A program made the position numbers and the translations under genes. DNA of 9,698 nucleotides from the NCBI GenBank assembly GCA_002402325.1, contig DHFQ01000076.1, positions 376 to 10,073 on the forward strand, written 5' to 3'. This stretch comes from Candidatus Aminicenantes bacterium UBA4820 (GTDB lineage: Bacteria > Acidobacteriota > UBA4820). This document shows, one piece after another, positions 7,634 through 9,698 of this stretch. A model generated the notes under the pieces. The model saw only the letters and a program-made list of their open reading frames with translations, did no database searches and had not been told where the DNA came from. Positions within the stretch are counted from its first letter, which is position 1, and the number at the start of each line of letters is the position of its first letter.

Positions 7634-8255
7634 AGATGACCTTTTCCTTATGGTGCAAAACCAGATTATTTCAAGAAAGATTGGTGATGAAAAAATTCAC
7701 AGGGCTTTTCTTGAAGTCGAAAGGGCAAATTTTGTAAGGGATGAAGATAAAAAGTTTGCCTATGGGGATTCACCTTTGAGTATAGGCTTTGGGCAAACGA
7801 TCTCTCAACCTGCGATGGTGGCTGAAATGCTCTATGAGGCAAAAATTGAGGAGGGACAAAAAGTTTTAGAGGTTGGAAGCGGAAGCGGTTATCTTCTCGC
7901 TCTCCTTTATAGACTTAAAGCCATCCCATACGGAATTGAAAGAATCAAAGAACTTGGAGAGAAAATTGATGAGAATCTTTCAAAAGAGGGAATAAAAGGG
8001 ATTAAATTCAAAATTGGTGATGGTTATTACGGTTGGAAAGAGTATTCCCCCTTTGATAGAATAATTGTTTCTGCTGCAACTTTCAAAATTCCGGAGCCTT
8101 TAATTGATCAACTAAAAATTGGGGGGATTCTCGTGGCGCCTGTTGGGGGGGAATCTGTTCAATATCTCACGGTTCTAAAAAAAGAGACAGACAAAATAAA
8201 AATTGAAAAAAAAACTCCCTGTGTTTTTGTTCCGCTTATAACAGATGGGAAATAA
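7626..8255 (+). CDS. pcm: Protein-L-isoaspartate O-methyltransferase
   Basis: This repair enzyme uses S-adenosylmethionine to methylate isoaspartyl residues that form when Asn or Asp ages, letting the backbone return to normal aspartate. Its 209 residues match the usual bacterial length (208 in E. coli). Visible blocks are the family opening MVQNQIISRKIGDEKIHRA (9-27), YGDSPLSIGFGQTISQPAMV (46-65, Ser60 in the conserved TIS), SAM-binding motif I VLEVGSGSGYL (80-90), GDGYYGW (131-137), FDRIIVSAA (143-151) and the glycine-containing block LKIGGILVAPVGG (163-175). It is the only plus-strand gene here. No ribosome binding site precedes the ATG at 7626. A second ATG at 7650 (residue 9) also lacks one but begins the conserved region, so it remains a possible start. 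The last 140 bases contain G6, G7, A7 and A9 runs. The protein is cytoplasmic. Confidence 0.95.
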   Translation: MSKDDLFLMVQNQIISRKIGDEKIHRAFLEVERANFVRDEDKKFAYGDSPLSIGFGQTISQPAMVAEMLYEAKIEEGQKVLEVGSGSGYLLALLYRLKAIPYGIERIKELGEKIDENLSKEGIKGIKFKIGDGYYGWKEYSPFDRIIVSAATFKIPEPLIDQLKIGGILVAPVGGESVQYLTVLKKETDKIKIEKKTPCVFVPLITDGK

Positions 8256-8299
8256 GAGACTCAAAGGGTAACAAGAAGCGGTTTAATAAATTTTTTATC

Positions 8300-9247
8300 T
8301 TATGGTGCAACTTTGTTTTCTTCGAGAAAACTTTGAGCCTTATTGAGGGCTTTAATTGCCACCTCAAGCATTGAGTCGTCAGGTTCCCTCGTTGTGAAAA
8401 AATATTGAAGCCATAAACCAGGCCAGAGAAGCGGTTTCAAAAAAATGCAATTCTGAAATTTTGCCGTAAGTCTAATAAGTTCATAAGAGGTTCCCGCTAT
8501 AAGAGGAAGAAAAACTATCCTTGATAGAGCCTTTGCCCAGAAAGGATAGGAATGGGGAACTATTGTAAAAAAGAAAATTGATACGACCATCACAAACAAA
8601 AGAAATGATGTTCCACATCTTTCGTGAAGTCGTGAATGCTTTCTTGCATTTTCAACACTTAACTCCTCTTTTGCCTCCCATGTGTGAACAACTTTGTGCT
8701 CTGCCCCGTGATATGCAAAAACTCTTCTTATATCTTTTAAAAAAAGAATGAAAAAGAGGTATAAAAGAAAAACTACGATTCTGAAAATTCCATCAATAAT
8801 GTTGAAAGAGAAGGAATTTCTTCCAAACTCAAATGATTTAGAAACCAGTTGTGTCGCAAAAAGGGGTAGATAAAAGAAAAGTAACAAACCAATAAGAAGG
8901 GAAATTGCCACTGTGATAAAAAGATAAAAAGGAGTTTCCTTCTTTTGCTCTTTTTCTTTATTTTCCTCCTCCATCGCTACCTGAGCGGAGTAATTTAGTG
9001 CCTTTATACCAAGGGCAAGCGATTTAAAAAGAATGATGTTTCCTCTTACAAAGGGGATTCTGGAAAAAAGACCTTTTCCCAATTCAGGCGACTTTTCCGC
9101 AAGAAACTTAATTTCGTTCTTCGGTGTTCTTACAGCGACTGCCCAGCTTTCAGGGATTCTCATCAAAACCCCTTCAATTACAGCCTGACCCCCAACCAGA
9201 ACCTGACTTTTATCACTTTGTAAAATCAAGGATTTTAGGCTTTTCAT
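8300..9247 (-). CDS. yqhQ: DUF1385 family membrane protein (YqhQ-like), function unknown
   Basis: I recognise this 315-residue protein as a DUF1385 member, related to Bacillus subtilis YqhQ; no reaction is established to my knowledge. Conserved blocks are GGQAVIEGVLMR (19-30), YHGAEHKVVHTWE (179-191), HSRLHERCGTSF (204-215) and PGLWLQYFFTTREPDDSMLEVAIKAL (276-301). Four hydrophobic segments are visible at about 107-130, 150-170, 213-231 and 239-260. Basic residues after the second (KDIRR) suggest that the 171-212 loop, with His180, His184, His188, His204, His208 and Cys211, faces the cytoplasm along with both termini. That clustering would suit a metal site, but this is inference. The gene follows rpmE by 14 bases, an arrangement I know from other bacteria where prfA and prmC often come next; here the strand instead ends against convergent pcm. 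No ribosome binding site precedes the ATG, so it may depend on coupling to rpmE. Confidence 0.88.
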   Translation of the reverse strand: MKSLKSLILQSDKSQVLVGGQAVIEGVLMRIPESWAVAVRTPKNEIKFLAEKSPELGKGLFSRIPFVRGNIILFKSLALGIKALNYSAQVAMEEENKEKEQKKETPFYLFITVAISLLIGLLLFFYLPLFATQLVSKSFEFGRNSFSFNIIDGIFRIVVFLLYLFFILFLKDIRRVFAYHGAEHKVVHTWEAKEELSVENARKHSRLHERCGTSFLLFVMVVSIFFFTIVPHSYPFWAKALSRIVFLPLIAGTSYELIRLTAKFQNCIFLKPLLWPGLWLQYFFTTREPDDSMLEVAIKALNKAQSFLEENKVAP

Positions 9248-9261
9248 AAAAAGCGGCTATT

Positions 9262-9561
9262 TTATGCTTTCTTTTTTGTGGTCTTTGTCGCTCTTTTTTT
9301 TGTTGTTGCTTTTACCTCACCCTCAACCTTTGCCTCTTCTGTCCCGCTTTTTTCCTCTTCAGTTTTCTTTGCATACTTCTTAGTGAATTTTTCAATTCTT
9401 CCTGCCGTGTCGATAAACTTCTGCTTTCCTGAGAAGAAGGGATGGCATTTTGAACAGATTTCCACCTTCAACTCTTTTTTGGTAGAGCGGGTAGTAAATG
9501 TATTTCCGCAGGCACAGGTTACCTTTACCTCTTGATACTGTGGGTGAATCTTTTCTTTCAT
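9262..9561 (-). CDS. rpmE: 50S ribosomal protein L31, zinc-binding type, with charged C-terminal tail
   Basis: L31 joins the large subunit near the central protuberance and helps bridge to the small subunit. I place the start at the ATG at 9561-9559 because AGGAGGT lies at 9574-9568, 6 bases upstream, and the protein then opens MKEKIHPQYQEVKVTCACG, as L31 proteins do. An in-frame TTG at 9582 is upstream of that site and is not the start. The zinc ligands are Cys16, Cys18, Cys36 and Cys39, so this is the C+ form. The core through FSGKQKFIDTAGRIEKFTKKY (residues 43-63) fills the usual 65-70 residues. The remaining 30 or so are Glu/Lys/Thr/Ala only in character and end TTKKRATKTTKKKA, an extension most L31 proteins lack. 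tRNA-Glu ends 30 bases upstream and yqhQ begins 14 bases downstream; one transcript is likely. Confidence 0.95.
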   Translation of the reverse strand: MKEKIHPQYQEVKVTCACGNTFTTRSTKKELKVEICSKCHPFFSGKQKFIDTAGRIEKFTKKYAKKTEEEKSGTEEAKVEGEVKATTKKRATKTTKKKA

Positions 9562-9591
9562 AAAAATACCTCCTAAAAACAAAACTAAAAG

Positions 9592-9669
9592 TGGCGTCCC
9601 CAGGGGGATTTGAACCCCCGTCGTCGGCGTGAAAGGCCGATGTCCTGGGCCGGGCTAGACGATGGGGAC
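9592..9669 (-). tRNA. tRNA-Glu (anticodon UUC), CCA encoded
   Basis: Folding the minus strand by eye gives a complete 78-base tRNA. The acceptor stem is GTCCCCA pairing with TGGGGAC. The D stem is GTCT/GGAC around an 11-base loop containing GG. The anticodon stem is TCGGC/GCCGA around the loop CTTTCAC, whose middle bases TTC read GAA/GAG codons. A 4-base variable region follows, then the T stem GGGGG/CCCCC with loop TTCAAAT. The discriminator is G and CCA is encoded at 9594-9592. The D-arm sequence GTCTAG...GGCCCAGGAC closely resembles bacterial tRNA-Glu. In addition to translation, Glu-tRNA feeds haem synthesis in bacteria using the C5 route; nothing here shows whether this organism does so. 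rpmE follows after 30 bases. Confidence 0.96.
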
Positions 9670-9673
9670 GCTC

Positions 9674-9698
9674 TGGTGGGCCGTACTGGACTCGAACC
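9674..9698 (-). tRNA. tRNA 3' end, identity not determinable (window edge)
   Basis: The minus strand holds the last 25 bases of a second tRNA: the end of a T stem, T loop TTCGAGT, T-stem strand CCAGT, acceptor strand ACGGCCC, discriminator A and encoded CCA (9676-9674). The 5' half, with the anticodon, is outside the window. The matching acceptor strand should read GGGCCGT. tRNA-Lys would fit and often sits beside tRNA-Glu, but other A73 tRNAs fit as well. Only 4 bases separate it from tRNA-Glu, so the two are processed from one precursor. Confidence 0.9.

Noticed and set aside
8256..8299. Bidirectional terminator between pcm and yqhQ
   Set aside because: The only hairpin is five A-T pairs (ATAAA/TTTAT) with a 3-base loop. 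It has no GC stem followed by a T run, so I do not annotate it.
9562..9582. Upstream TTG start for rpmE adding seven residues
   Set aside because: The AGGAGGT site lies within this extension, 6 bases before the ATG at 9561, and the L31 family sequence begins at that ATG.

Overview
The window is ordinary bacterial chromosome from a low-GC organism. Coding strands are rich in A and in AAA/GAA codons, most starts have a strong GGAGG-type ribosome binding site, and the one complete tRNA encodes its own CCA end. The only GC-rich stretch is the tRNA pair at the right end. Nothing looks mobile, and I see no CRISPR, insertion sequence or phage gene. I cannot name the species. A full 2-oxoglutarate dehydrogenase argues for a complete or near-complete oxidative TCA route. 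The rpmE-DUF1385 pairing is seen in several Gram-positive and deep-branching bacterial lineages.

Left part (1-4835, minus strand): the 2-oxoglutarate dehydrogenase complex in transcription order, E1 (sucA, 907 codons), E2 (sucB, 408 codons) and E3 (lpd, cut by the left edge after 293 codons). The genes are 2 and 1 bases apart and each downstream ribosome binding site lies inside or against the preceding gene's end. They probably form one transcript and give balanced subunits. The 100-base gap before sucA holds a plausible -10 box, and an 18-base inverted repeat sits where an operator would block the promoter.

Middle (4936-8255): a two-domain M16 zinc peptidase without a signal peptide (minus strand) and a protein-L-isoaspartate methyltransferase, pcm (plus strand). 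They diverge from a 41-base gap in which two back-to-back -10 boxes lie 3 bases apart. pcm has no ribosome binding site, and its predicted transcript start falls on its ATG, so it may be leaderless. One enzyme degrades and the other repairs damaged polypeptide, which makes shared control plausible but unproven.

Right part (8300-9698, minus strand): the 3' end of an unidentified tRNA, tRNA-Glu(UUC), rpmE (ribosomal protein L31 with an unusual charged tail) and a DUF1385/YqhQ-type membrane protein. The spacing is tight enough for one transcript, so the tRNAs may be cut from the leader of the rpmE-yqhQ mRNA. The DUF1385 gene converges on pcm across 44 bases with no convincing terminator.

I found no clearly new multi-gene system. 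The points most worth checking are the putative sucA operator, the overlapping pcm/M16 promoters, the L31 tail, the tRNA-rpmE junction and the uncharacterised DUF1385 membrane protein.
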